This document shows, piece by piece, positions 26,865 through 34,827 of a stretch of DNA of 52,486 nt (positions are counted from its first letter, which is position 1; each line of letters begins with the position of its first letter). The DNA is from Gemmatimonadaceae bacterium (GTDB lineage Bacteria > Gemmatimonadota > Gemmatimonadetes > Gemmatimonadales > Gemmatimonadaceae), in NCBI GenBank assembly GCA_035606695.1, contig DATNEW010000035.1:1-52486 (forward strand), written 5' to 3'. The notes under the pieces were generated by a model. The model was not told the DNA's origin and did no database searches. It saw only the letters and a program-made list of their open reading frames with translations. The position numbers and the translations under genes were made by a program.

Positions 26865-27990
26865 GATCCTGTTCGTCGCCGGAGAAGCCTCCGGCGACTC
26901 GCACGCCGCCGGCGTCGCCCGCGAGCTCGCGGCGCGCGGTGTTCCGCTCGCGCTGACCGGCGTCGGCGGCGACCAGATGCGCGCCGCCGGTGTGACGCTG
27001 ATCGAGCACGCGGGCAAGCTCGCGGTGATGGGCTTCGTCGAAGTGCTCGAGACCATTCCACGACACTGGTCGCTGCTGCAACGCATCAAGGAGCGTTTGC
27101 GCGGCGGCAACGTCGCGGCCGTGGTGCTCGTCGATTATCCCGACTTCAACATGTTCGTGGCGTCGGCGGCGAAGGAGGCCGGTGTGCCCGTGTTGTACTA
27201 CATCACGCCGCAGGTCTGGGCGTGGCGGGCAGGGCGCCTCGACACGTTGGCGCGCACGATCACGCGCGCCGCCGTCATCCTGCCGTTCGAGGAGCCGCTG
27301 CTCCGCAAGCACGGGATCGATGCGACGTTCGTCGGCCACCCGTTGATCGATCGCGCCGGCTCGCTGCCCGATCGCGCGACAGCGCGGCAGACACTGGGCC
27401 TTGCCGAGGACGACGTCGTGCTCGCGCTGTTTCCCGGCAGCCGTACGCAGGAAATCGAGCAGCATCTCGACGACTTTGTCGCCGTCGCGCGCGAGCTCGA
27501 ACGGCGGACGTCCGGTCTCGAGGTCGTCGTCGCCGTTGCGCCGCACGTCACGATCGACACCGCGCGCTGCCCGTATCCGATGATCCGCTCCGCCTCGTTC
27601 ACCGTGTTGCGCGCCGCGGACGCCGCGTTCTGCAAGAGCGGCACGACGACGCTCGAGGCGGCGGTGGCCGGCTGTCCGCTCGTGGTAGCGTACCGCATGA
27701 ACCCGGTCAACTACGCCATCGCGAAATGGTTTGTAAAGGTTGCTAATATTGGTTTAGTGAATTTGATCGCCGAACGCCGGTTGGTGCCGGAGTTCGTGCA
27801 GGACGAGTTGCAGACGGCGGCCGTCGCCGACGCGCTCGCCCCGCTGCTCGATCACACGACGCCCGAGCGTCGCGCGATGGTCGACGGCCTCGCGAAGGTT
27901 CGCGCTTCGCTCGGCGAGCCCGGCGCGGCCTCGCGTGTCGCCACGATGATCGTCGAGATGGCCAACCGGCCCGCGAAACGTGCCGGCTGA
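26857..27990 (+). CDS. lpxB: Lipid-A-disaccharide synthase LpxB
   Basis: Joins UDP-diacyl-GlcN and lipid X into the disaccharide. The 377-aa GT19 enzyme opens with ILFVAGEASGDSHAAGV and GVGGDQMRAAG, then has YITPQVWAWRAGR (mid-protein) and the C-terminal nucleotide-binding part with LFPGSRTQEI and KSGTTTLEAA. Start is GTG 26857, overlapping the previous gene by 8 nt. An AT-rich codon patch (about 27722-27766) encodes the conserved VKVANIGLVNLIAERRLVPE segment. All motifs are intact. Confidence 0.95.
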   Translation: MREILFVAGEASGDSHAAGVARELAARGVPLALTGVGGDQMRAAGVTLIEHAGKLAVMGFVEVLETIPRHWSLLQRIKERLRGGNVAAVVLVDYPDFNMFVASAAKEAGVPVLYYITPQVWAWRAGRLDTLARTITRAAVILPFEEPLLRKHGIDATFVGHPLIDRAGSLPDRATARQTLGLAEDDVVLALFPGSRTQEIEQHLDDFVAVARELERRTSGLEVVVAVAPHVTIDTARCPYPMIRSASFTVLRAADAAFCKSGTTTLEAAVAGCPLVVAYRMNPVNYAIAKWFVKVANIGLVNLIAERRLVPEFVQDELQTAAVADALAPLLDHTTPERRAMVDGLAKVRASLGEPGAASRVATMIVEMANRPAKRAG

Positions 27991-28636
27991 TTCGTCGGAC
28001 GGCGCGCGCGACCGTCGCGTTTCGCGACTGGCGTCAGCCGGTGTGTGGCTCGTGCGCACGCTCGGATGGACGTGGCGCTTCACGGCGAGAAATGACGAGG
28101 TAGTGCGCCGGTTGCGCGCGGCGAAGCAGCCCATTGTGTTCTCGATCTGGCACGGCGAGATGTTGCCGCTCTTGTACTATCACCGCGATCAAGGCGTGTC
28201 GGTATTGATCAGCGAGCATGGCGACGGTGAGTTGATCGCGCGCGTCGCGACGAGCCACGGCTATCGCACCGTGCGCGGATCGACCTCGCGCGGCGCGGCG
28301 CGCGCGCTGCTCGGCCTCGTCCGCGAGCTCGAGGCAGGGCACGATCTGGCCATCACGCCCGACGGGCCGCGCGGGCCCGCGAAATCCTTCGCGCCCGGCG
28401 CGGTCGTCGTCGCGCAGCGCGGTGCCGCACCGATCGTTCCTGTCGTCGTGCACGCGGATCAGGCGTGGCGGCTCAAGAGCTGGGATCGTTTCATGATTCC
28501 CAAGCCGTTCGCGTGCGTGACGGTCGCGTACGGCGATCCGGTGCACATCGAGTCGTCGAGCGAGCGCGAGCTGGACGCGCGCGTCGACGAAGTGCGAGCG
28601 CGCATGCTGGCGCTCGAGGAGGTGGCTCGTGCGTGA
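27980..28636 (+). CDS. DUF374 lysophospholipid acyltransferase-like protein
   Basis: A 218-aa protein of the DUF374 family. It shows IWHGEMLPLLYYHRD, then SEHGDGELIAR, and AITPDGPRGPAK, the family hallmarks. As I recall it, DUF374 includes the LpxJ late acyltransferases of Helicobacter and Campylobacter. Lying between lpxB and lpxK with overlaps (11 and 8 nt), it is a good candidate for the secondary acyl transfer to lipid A; no LpxL-type gene is in the window. GTG 27980 is the start that best matches the family length. Function is inferred from context and family. Confidence 0.82.
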   Translation: MPADSSDGARDRRVSRLASAGVWLVRTLGWTWRFTARNDEVVRRLRAAKQPIVFSIWHGEMLPLLYYHRDQGVSVLISEHGDGELIARVATSHGYRTVRGSTSRGAARALLGLVRELEAGHDLAITPDGPRGPAKSFAPGAVVVAQRGAAPIVPVVVHADQAWRLKSWDRFMIPKPFACVTVAYGDPVHIESSSERELDARVDEVRARMLALEEVARA

Positions 28637-29681
28637 CGCCGGCGCCATCGCGCGCGACATCTGGTATGGCACGGACGCGGTTGCCGGTGTCGCGCGCTTC
28701 GTGCTCACGCCGTTCGAGCGCGTGTTCGGCGGCATCGTCGGCGCGCGCGACGTGCTCTACGACGCGGGCTGGCTCGCGTCGCATGACACCGCGATTCCCG
28801 CCATCAGTGTCGGCAATTTGACGGTGGGGGGAACGGGGAAGACACCCGTCGCCGCGTGGATTGCCGAGGGGTTGGTGGCGCGCGGCGCGAAGCCGGCCAT
28901 CGTGCTGCGCGGCTACGGTGACGACGAGCCGCTCGTTCATGAAACTCTAAACCCGTCGGTTCCCGTCGTCATCGGGGCCGATCGCGTCGCGGCGATCGAG
29001 GACGCCGCGCGCCGCGGTGCCGACATCGCCGTGCTCGACGACGCCTTTCAACACCGCCGGGCGCAACGCGTGGCCGACATCGTGGTGATCAGTGCCGACC
29101 AGTGGACGCCGGTCCTTCGCATGCTGCCGGCGGGTCCGTGGCGGGAGCCGCTCCGTGCGGTGCGCCGCGCGACGCTGGTGATCGTGACGCGAAAGGCGGC
29201 ACCGGACGCGGTCGTCGAAGAGGTGCATCAACGCGTGGCCGCGGTCGCGCCGAGTGTGCCGCGCGTGTCCGTGGTCCTGGCGCCGGGCGAGCTCGTTGGC
29301 GCGACGGGTTCGCACGAGGCGCTGTCGCTCGACGTGCTGCGGGGTCGCGTCGTGCGCGCGATCGTCTCGATCGGCGATCCCGCCGCGTTTGTTCGCCAGC
29401 TCGAAGCACTCGGCGCTACCGTGCATGCGCGAGTCTTTCCGGATCATCACACGTTCAGCCAGGCGGAGATCGAGGGATTCGCCAGTGGCTCGAACGCCGA
29501 CGACTTGGTCGTGTGCACGCTCAAGGACGCGGTGAAGCTTCGTCACGGTTGGCCTCGCCTTGCGCCGCCGTTGTACTATGTTTCTCAGCGGGTGATGGTG
29601 GAGCGCGGCGTTGGGGGAATCGAGCGGGTCCTCGACGATCTCGTCCGCACACGCTCGATGACGTCTCCAAACGCCGGCTGA
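28629..29681 (+). CDS. lpxK: Tetraacyldisaccharide 4'-kinase LpxK
   Basis: Phosphorylates the 4' position of the lipid A disaccharide at the inner membrane. The 350-aa protein has the Walker A-like GNLTVGGTGKTP (about 63-73), the LRGYG segment and DDAFQHRR, all typical of LpxK. GTG start overlaps the previous gene by 8 nt. It is the last gene of the lpx run; lpxH/lpxI and the Kdo transferase lie elsewhere. Length is slightly above average but the domains are normal. Confidence 0.94.
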   Translation: MRDAGAIARDIWYGTDAVAGVARFVLTPFERVFGGIVGARDVLYDAGWLASHDTAIPAISVGNLTVGGTGKTPVAAWIAEGLVARGAKPAIVLRGYGDDEPLVHETLNPSVPVVIGADRVAAIEDAARRGADIAVLDDAFQHRRAQRVADIVVISADQWTPVLRMLPAGPWREPLRAVRRATLVIVTRKAAPDAVVEEVHQRVAAVAPSVPRVSVVLAPGELVGATGSHEALSLDVLRGRVVRAIVSIGDPAAFVRQLEALGATVHARVFPDHHTFSQAEIEGFASGSNADDLVVCTLKDAVKLRHGWPRLAPPLYYVSQRVMVERGVGGIERVLDDLVRTRSMTSPNAG

Positions 29682-29702
29682 CGCCGGCCTGCTTCTTATC
29701 CC

Positions 29703-31010
29703 ATGGCCACCGATCTCAGACTCCCCACGGATAGAATCGTACGACCTGACAAAGACACGTTTCTGGACGAAGAGAATCCGTTCGAAGCGATGATGTCGCG
29801 GTTCGACCGCGCCGCCGAGCTGCTGGACCTCGAGCCCGGTCTGTACAAGGTGCTTCGTAATCCCGAGAAGCAGATCACCATCTCCATTCCGGTGATGATG
29901 GACAACGGTGAAGTCGAAGTGTTCACCGGCCATCGCGTGCTGTACAACACGTCGCGCGGTCCGGCCAAGGGCGGCATTCGCTTCGATCTGAACGTATCGC
30001 TCGAGGAAGTGAAGGCGCTCGCCGCCTGGATGACGTGGAAGTGCGCCGTCGTGAACTTGCCGTTCGGCGGCGCCAAGGGCGGCGTCGTGTGCGATCCGCT
30101 CAAGATGAGCGCCGGCGAGCTCGAACGACTCACCCGCCGGTACACGGCCGGGATCTTCCACACCCTTGGTCCCGACTCCGACGTGCCGGCGCCCGACGTG
30201 AACACGAACGAGCGCGTGATGGCGTGGGTGATGGACACGTACTCCATGCGCGTCGGCCACACGGTCACCGCGGTCGTCACCGGCAAGCCCATCGAGATGG
30301 GCGGCTCGCTCGGCCGCCGTGAAGCGACGGGTCGCGGCTGCATGATCGTGACGAAAGAAGCGCTCAAGCACCTGGGGATGCAGGTGCAGGGCACGACCGT
30401 GGCGGTGCAGGGCTTCGGCAACGTCGGCTCGGTGGCGGCCGATCTGCTGCAGAAAGAAGGCTGCAAGGTCGTGGCGATCAGCGATCGCACGGGCGGCTAC
30501 TACAACAAGAATGGCGTCGACATCGCCGGCGCGATCACTCACGTGCGCCAGCATCGCTCGCTCGAAGGCTTCACGGGCGGCGAGCAGATCACGAACGAAG
30601 ATCTGCTGGTGCTCGACGTCGACGTGCTGGTGCCCGCCGCGTTGGAGAACGTCATCACCAGCAAGAACGCGGGAAAGATTCGCGCGAAAATCATCTGCGA
30701 GGGCGCGAACGGTCCGACCACGGCCGGCGCCGATTCGATACTCGACGAGAAAGGCGTTTTCGTGATTCCCGACATTCTCGCGAATGCCGGCGGCGTGACC
30801 GTGTCCTACTTCGAGTGGGTGCAGGATCGCGGCGGCTATTTCTGGACGGAAGAGTCGGTGAACGACCGCCTGACCGAGATCATGCGCCGGAGCTTCGGCG
30901 ACGTGCTCAAGTTGTCGACGCAGCACAAGGTGAACATGCGCACGGCGGCGTACATGGTGTCGATCAGCCGCGTGGCAACGGTGCATCGCCTGCGCGGCAT
31001 CTATGCGTAG
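29703..31010 (+). CDS. gdhA: Glutamate dehydrogenase (Glu/Leu/Phe/Val dehydrogenase family)
   Basis: Oxidative deamination of glutamate, or the reverse ammonium assimilation. The 435-aa hexamer-type protein has GPAKGGIRF, then [18 protein letters not shown] with the catalytic Lys, [14 protein letters not shown], and a Rossmann domain with [15 protein letters not shown]. The pattern is that of the approximately 420-aa GDH family; glutamate is the likely substrate, cofactor not decidable. It starts 21 nt after lpxK but is functionally separate. A hairpin-forming repeat array follows. Confidence 0.92.
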   Translation: MATDLRLPTDRIVRPDKDTFLDEENPFEAMMSRFDRAAELLDLEPGLYKVLRNPEKQITISIPVMMDNGEVEVFTGHRVLYNTSRGPAKGGIRFDLNVSLEEVKALAAWMTWKCAVVNLPFGGAKGGVVCDPLKMSAGELERLTRRYTAGIFHTLGPDSDVPAPDVNTNERVMAWVMDTYSMRVGHTVTAVVTGKPIEMGGSLGRREATGRGCMIVTKEALKHLGMQVQGTTVAVQGFGNVGSVAADLLQKEGCKVVAISDRTGGYYNKNGVDIAGAITHVRQHRSLEGFTGGEQITNEDLLVLDVDVLVPAALENVITSKNAGKIRAKIICEGANGPTTAGADSILDEKGVFVIPDILANAGGVTVSYFEWVQDRGGYFWTEESVNDRLTEIMRRSFGDVLKLSTQHKVNMRTAAYMVSISRVATVHRLRGIYA

Positions 31011-31011
31011 C

Positions 31012-31085
31012 GCGCTGGGCGCTGGGCGCTGGACGGCACGCGCCGGTTCACGCCCATCGCCCATCGCCCAACGCCCAACGCCCAG
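31012..31085. repeat. Two opposed heptamer arrays between gdhA and rlmH
   Basis: Three perfect copies of GCGCTGG (31012-31032) are followed by five copies in the opposite sense (CGCCCAT, CGCCCAT, CGCCCAA, CGCCCAA, CGCCCAG; 31051-31085). The arms can fold into a long GC-rich hairpin that could stop transcription after gdhA. The last unit touches the rlmH GTG start. Confidence 0.88.
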
Positions 31086-31549
31086 TGCAGTTCATCGTAG
31101 CCGTCGTCGGCAAGCCGCGCGACGCCAGCCTGGCCGGAGCGATACGCGAGTATGAAGGGCGGGCGGGGCGTTACTGGCCCCTGCATATTTCCGAGGTCCG
31201 TGAGGAGCCGGCACGTTCCGGATCCGCGGACCTCGTTCGCGAGCGGGAGGCGGAACGCCTGCTCGCGGTCATCCCAACGGGGGCGCACGTCGTCGCATGC
31301 GAGCTGTCGGGCAAGGCAATGAGCTCGGAGGAATTCAGCGCGTGGCTCCAGCAGCTACGGGAGCGCGCACGCGATGTTGCGATCGTGATCGGCGGGGCGT
31401 TCGGGTTGGGCAAGGCGGTCCGCGAGCGCGCCGCCGCGACGCTTGCCCTGGCGCCATGGACGCTGCCGCACGAGCTGGCGCGGCTGGTCTTGGCGGAGCA
31501 GTTGTATCGCGCGGGGACGATCGTGCGCGGAGAGCCGTATCACAAGTAG
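31085..31549 (+). CDS. rlmH: 23S rRNA (pseudouridine1915-N3)-methyltransferase RlmH
   Basis: SPOUT-fold methyltransferase acting on pseudouridine 1915 in helix 69. The 154-aa length is normal. VVGKPRD near the start, IVIGGAFGLG (SAM-binding knot) and the C-terminal LVLAEQLYRAGTIVRGEPYHK are the family marks. GTG 31085 gives the expected N-terminus (VQFIVAVVGK). The heptamer array runs right up to it and leaves no Shine-Dalgarno sequence. Upstream codons in the same frame are repeat-derived. Confidence 0.93.
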   Translation: MQFIVAVVGKPRDASLAGAIREYEGRAGRYWPLHISEVREEPARSGSADLVREREAERLLAVIPTGAHVVACELSGKAMSSEEFSAWLQQLRERARDVAIVIGGAFGLGKAVRERAAATLALAPWTLPHELARLVLAEQLYRAGTIVRGEPYHK

Positions 31550-31550
31550 A

Positions 31551-31578
31551 CGCTGGGCGCTGGGCGTTGGGCGCTGGG
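31551..31578 (+). repeat. Heptamer array between rlmH and bshC
   Basis: Four tandem units, CGCTGGG, CGCTGGG, CGTTGGG, CGCTGGG, fill the 40-nt spacer after the rlmH stop. It belongs to the same family as 10387-10414 and 31012-31085. Confidence 0.88.
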
Positions 31579-31589
31579 CGGAACGCGCC

Positions 31590-33170
31590 ATGAGCGCCGG
31601 ACCGGTCGTTCGAACGGAAGCCCTCGGCGGATCGCCATTGTCGCGCGCGGCGCAGGCGGGACAGTTGCCGCGTTGGTATCCGCAGATACCGACGAATGCG
31701 GCATCATGGAATGATCATTATAGTTCTATAATATCCTCGACTCCTGCGAATTGGCATCAGCGCCTCGCAGCCGCGTTCTCGGCGCAGGGCGCCGCGGCCG
31801 AGCGCCTCGCGCGAAGCGCGGGCGGCAAAGGACTCGTCGTCACGACGGGACAGCAACCCGGCCTCTTCGGCGGGCCGCTCATGACGTTCAACAAAGCCCT
31901 TACGGCGCGCGCCCTCGCCGACGCGCTCGAGCGGCAGCTGGGCGTTCCCGTGGCACCGGTCTTCTGGGCGGCCACCGACGACGCCGACTTCGACGAGGCG
32001 GCGCGCGTGTCGGTCGCCCTCGCGGACGGCGCGCACGAGCTCGTCCTCGAGAGCACGAGCCCCGGCGGCGTGCCGATGGCCCGCGTGCCGATCGGCCGCG
32101 ACGTTCGCGCGCTGCTCGAAAGCTTCCACGCCGCGTGCGGATCCGCGCCGCACGCGGCATACGTCGAACGGGTCGATCGTGAATACGTCGAAGGCGCAAC
32201 GGTCGGCGATGCATACGTGAAGGTGCTGCGCGCCGCACTCGAGCCGCTCGGCATCGCGGTGCTCGACGTATCGCACCCGAGCGTCGGCGCTGCGTCGGCC
32301 GAGGTGCTCGCGCAGGCGGCGGCACGCAGTGCCGACGTCGCCGAGGCCGTCGCTGCGCGGAGTGCCGAGTTGCGCACGGCGGGATACGATCCGCAGGTCG
32401 AAGAGGTGGGGGGGCTCTCGCTCGTGTTTGTGAATGAGCAGGGCACCAAGCGCCGCCTGCCGATCGGCGAAGCGGCGCGCTTCACGGCGTCGAGCGACCG
32501 CTGGCTCTCGAGCACGGTGCTCATGCGGCCGGTTCTGGAACGCGCGATTCTTCCCACGGCGGCGTACATCGGCGGGCCGGGAGAGATCGCCTACTTCGCG
32601 CAGGTAAGCGCTGTCGCCGAAGCGCTTCAGCTCGCCAAGCCGCTCGTCGTTCCGCGATGGTCGGCCACGATCGTCGAGCCGCGGGTCCAACACGTGCTTG
32701 ATGCGCTCGGCGTGACGATCGAATCCTTGCAGGACCCGCACGCCGCGGAAACTCGCCTCGCCCGCGCACGCATGCCGCAGCGGGCGGCGGATGCACTCAC
32801 GTTGCTGCGCGCTGAGCTCGAGGCGCGGCTGTCCGCGCTTTCGCAGAGCGCGGACAGGCTCGTGCCCGATACGACGATCGACGGTGTGCGCCGCACGTTC
32901 GACCATCGGCTCGACCGTCTCGAGCGGCGGTTCGTCGCCGGCGTCAAACATCGCGAAACGGAGCTCATGCGTTCGCTCGCGTTCGTGCGCGGCGCATTGT
33001 TTCCGCACGGCGCGCGGCAGGAGCGGAAGCTCGCGTACGCGCCGTTCCTTGCGCGATATGGCTCGAGCCTGATCGACGCGATGCTCGCGGAAGCAAGCAA
33101 GCACGCGAACGCGCTGGTGTCGCCCAACGCGCTGCCCTCGTCGGCCGCGCAGACACCCGCGCGCGTTTGA
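31590..33170 (+). CDS. bshC: Putative cysteine ligase BshC (bacillithiol biosynthesis)
   Basis: BshC is thought to add Cys to glucosaminyl-malate, the last step of bacillithiol synthesis. The 526-aa protein has TTGQQPGLFGGPLMT (about 90-104), the family signature, FWAATDDADFDE, and a long C-terminal coiled-coil region. ATG 31590 fits the family start; the frame is open upstream only through the repeat array. An AT-rich patch (about 31695-31745) encodes ASWNDHYSS and following residues. It sits directly before murJ. bshA and bshB are not in the window. Confidence 0.9.
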   Translation: MSAGPVVRTEALGGSPLSRAAQAGQLPRWYPQIPTNAASWNDHYSSIISSTPANWHQRLAAAFSAQGAAAERLARSAGGKGLVVTTGQQPGLFGGPLMTFNKALTARALADALERQLGVPVAPVFWAATDDADFDEAARVSVALADGAHELVLESTSPGGVPMARVPIGRDVRALLESFHAACGSAPHAAYVERVDREYVEGATVGDAYVKVLRAALEPLGIAVLDVSHPSVGAASAEVLAQAAARSADVAEAVAARSAELRTAGYDPQVEEVGGLSLVFVNEQGTKRRLPIGEAARFTASSDRWLSSTVLMRPVLERAILPTAAYIGGPGEIAYFAQVSAVAEALQLAKPLVVPRWSATIVEPRVQHVLDALGVTIESLQDPHAAETRLARARMPQRAADALTLLRAELEARLSALSQSADRLVPDTTIDGVRRTFDHRLDRLERRFVAGVKHRETELMRSLAFVRGALFPHGARQERKLAYAPFLARYGSSLIDAMLAEASKHANALVSPNALPSSAAQTPARV

Positions 33171-33172
33171 CG

Positions 33173-34783
33173 ATGAGCGACGAGCCGATACCGGCAGCCG
33201 ACGAACCAACGCCAGTCCAGAAGCCAATCAAGCGATCGAGCTCCGGAGCATTCTTCGTTGCCGTCGGCATCATGGCGACGAAGCTGTTCGGCATCGTCCG
33301 CAATTCTTTCCTGGCGAAGTACCTCGGCGCCAGCATGGTCGCGGACGCCTTCAATGCCGCCATCCGCATTCCCGGCATGTTGCAGAACTTGTTCGGCGAC
33401 GGCGCGATGTCAGCCGCGTTCATCCCGGTGTATTCGCGTCTCCTCGCCGAGGGTAATGAGGAAGAAGCCGGGCGTGTCGCCGGCGCCGTGTTCGCGATCC
33501 TCACGCTGCTCGTCGCGGTGCTCGTGACGCTGGGCGTGCTGTTTACGCCGCAATTGCTGCCAATCCTGGCCGGCGGATTCAAGGGCGAGAAGCGCGAGCT
33601 CACGATCACGTTCGTGCGCATCCTTTTCCCGGCGAGCGGCGCGTTCGTGCTCGCGGCGTGGGCGCTGGGCGTTCTGAACAGTCACCGCAAGTTCTTGCTG
33701 TCGTATTCCGCCGGCATTGCGTGGAACCTCGCGATCATCGCCGCGCTGTGGTGGTACGGCGGCAAGGAGCCTCTCCCCGAGCTGGCGCGCATCACGGCGT
33801 GGGCGTCGCTCGTTGGCGCGGCCCTTCAGTTTCTCGTGCAACTCCCGCACGTCATCCGGCTGGTGCCGCGCTTGCGCATTCGGTTCGACACCAAGCGCGA
33901 GCGCGTGCGCCAGATCATGCGCAACTTCGCGCCGGTCTTCGTGAGCCGCGGTGTCGTGCAGCTCAGCAACTTCATCGACATCGCGATCGCGTCGTTCATG
34001 CCGAACGGGTTGGTGTCGCTGCTCTCATACGCGACCACCATCTCGTATGTGCCTGTCAGCATGTTCGGCATGGCGATCTCGGCGGCCGAGCTGCCGGAGC
34101 TGTCGAGCGTGATGGGCGCGGAGGAGGAGCGGAACCGCCAGCTTCGCGAGCGTGTCAACGCCGGACTGCGGCAGGTGGCCTTCTTTGTCGTTCCGTCCGC
34201 GATGGCCATGGTCGTCGCGGGCGATCTGATGGTTGCCGCACTCTTTCAGCGCGGCGAATTCACATCTCAGGATTCGCGCTATGCGTGGAGCATTCTCGCG
34301 GGCTCTGCATTCGGTCTGCTCGCGGGCACGATGGGCCGCCTCTACTCGTCGACGTATTACGCGCTGCACGATACGCGGACGCCGCTCAATTTCGCCGTCG
34401 TTCGCGTGATCCTCACCTCCATCCTCGGCTACGCGTTCGCGATCAAGCTGCCCCTCTGGCTGCATTTCGACCCGCACTGGGGCGGCGCGGGCTTGACCGT
34501 TTCATTCGGCATCGCGGGCTGGGTGGAGTTCGCGTTGCTTCGCCGGAGCATGAATCGGCGCATCGGTGTCACGGGCGCACCGGCCGCGCTGATGACGAAG
34601 TTGTGGACGAGCGCCGTCGTTGCCGGTGCCGCGACCTACGGTCTCAAGCTGGCACTCTCGTCGACGCGACACATCGTCGCCGTAGTGCTCGATCTGGGCT
34701 TGTTCGCGATCGTCTACGGCGTCGTTTGCCTTGGACTTCGCGTGCCTGAAGCGCACGCACTCGTTCGCCGCCTCAAGCGCTGA
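33173..34783 (+). CDS. murJ: Lipid II flippase MurJ
   Basis: Moves lipid II across the inner membrane for peptidoglycan synthesis. The 536-aa MOP-superfamily protein has about 14 transmembrane helices. RNSFLAKYLGAS, DAFNAAIRIPGMLQNLFGDGAMSAAFIPVY and the later LYSSTYYALHDTRTPL segment are MurJ/MviN signatures. I chose ATG 33173, 2 nt after the bshC stop; a TTG at 33167 overlapping that stop is less likely. No terminator follows before uvrC. Confidence 0.94.
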   Translation: MSDEPIPAADEPTPVQKPIKRSSSGAFFVAVGIMATKLFGIVRNSFLAKYLGASMVADAFNAAIRIPGMLQNLFGDGAMSAAFIPVYSRLLAEGNEEEAGRVAGAVFAILTLLVAVLVTLGVLFTPQLLPILAGGFKGEKRELTITFVRILFPASGAFVLAAWALGVLNSHRKFLLSYSAGIAWNLAIIAALWWYGGKEPLPELARITAWASLVGAALQFLVQLPHVIRLVPRLRIRFDTKRERVRQIMRNFAPVFVSRGVVQLSNFIDIAIASFMPNGLVSLLSYATTISYVPVSMFGMAISAAELPELSSVMGAEEERNRQLRERVNAGLRQVAFFVVPSAMAMVVAGDLMVAALFQRGEFTSQDSRYAWSILAGSAFGLLAGTMGRLYSSTYYALHDTRTPLNFAVVRVILTSILGYAFAIKLPLWLHFDPHWGGAGLTVSFGIAGWVEFALLRRSMNRRIGVTGAPAALMTKLWTSAVVAGAATYGLKLALSSTRHIVAVVLDLGLFAIVYGVVCLGLRVPEAHALVRRLKR

Positions 34784-34813
34784 TTCGACGCAACGTCCCC
34801 TCGACGCGCGGGG

Positions 34814-34827
34814 TATAATTCGGGACT
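34814..34827 (+). promoter_or_regulatory. Perfect -10 box for uvrC, possibly leaderless
   Basis: TATAAT (34814-34819) ends 8 nt before the uvrC ATG, so transcription would begin at the start codon. There is no recognisable -35 and no Shine-Dalgarno sequence in the 44-nt spacer. The spacing and the GACT just before ATG are the same as at bamA. Confidence 0.55.

Noticed and set aside
28947-31064. 705-codon minus-strand open frame over lpxK and gdhA
   Set aside because: Composition is typical of antisense shadow frames in GC-rich DNA. It spans two well-supported plus-strand genes.
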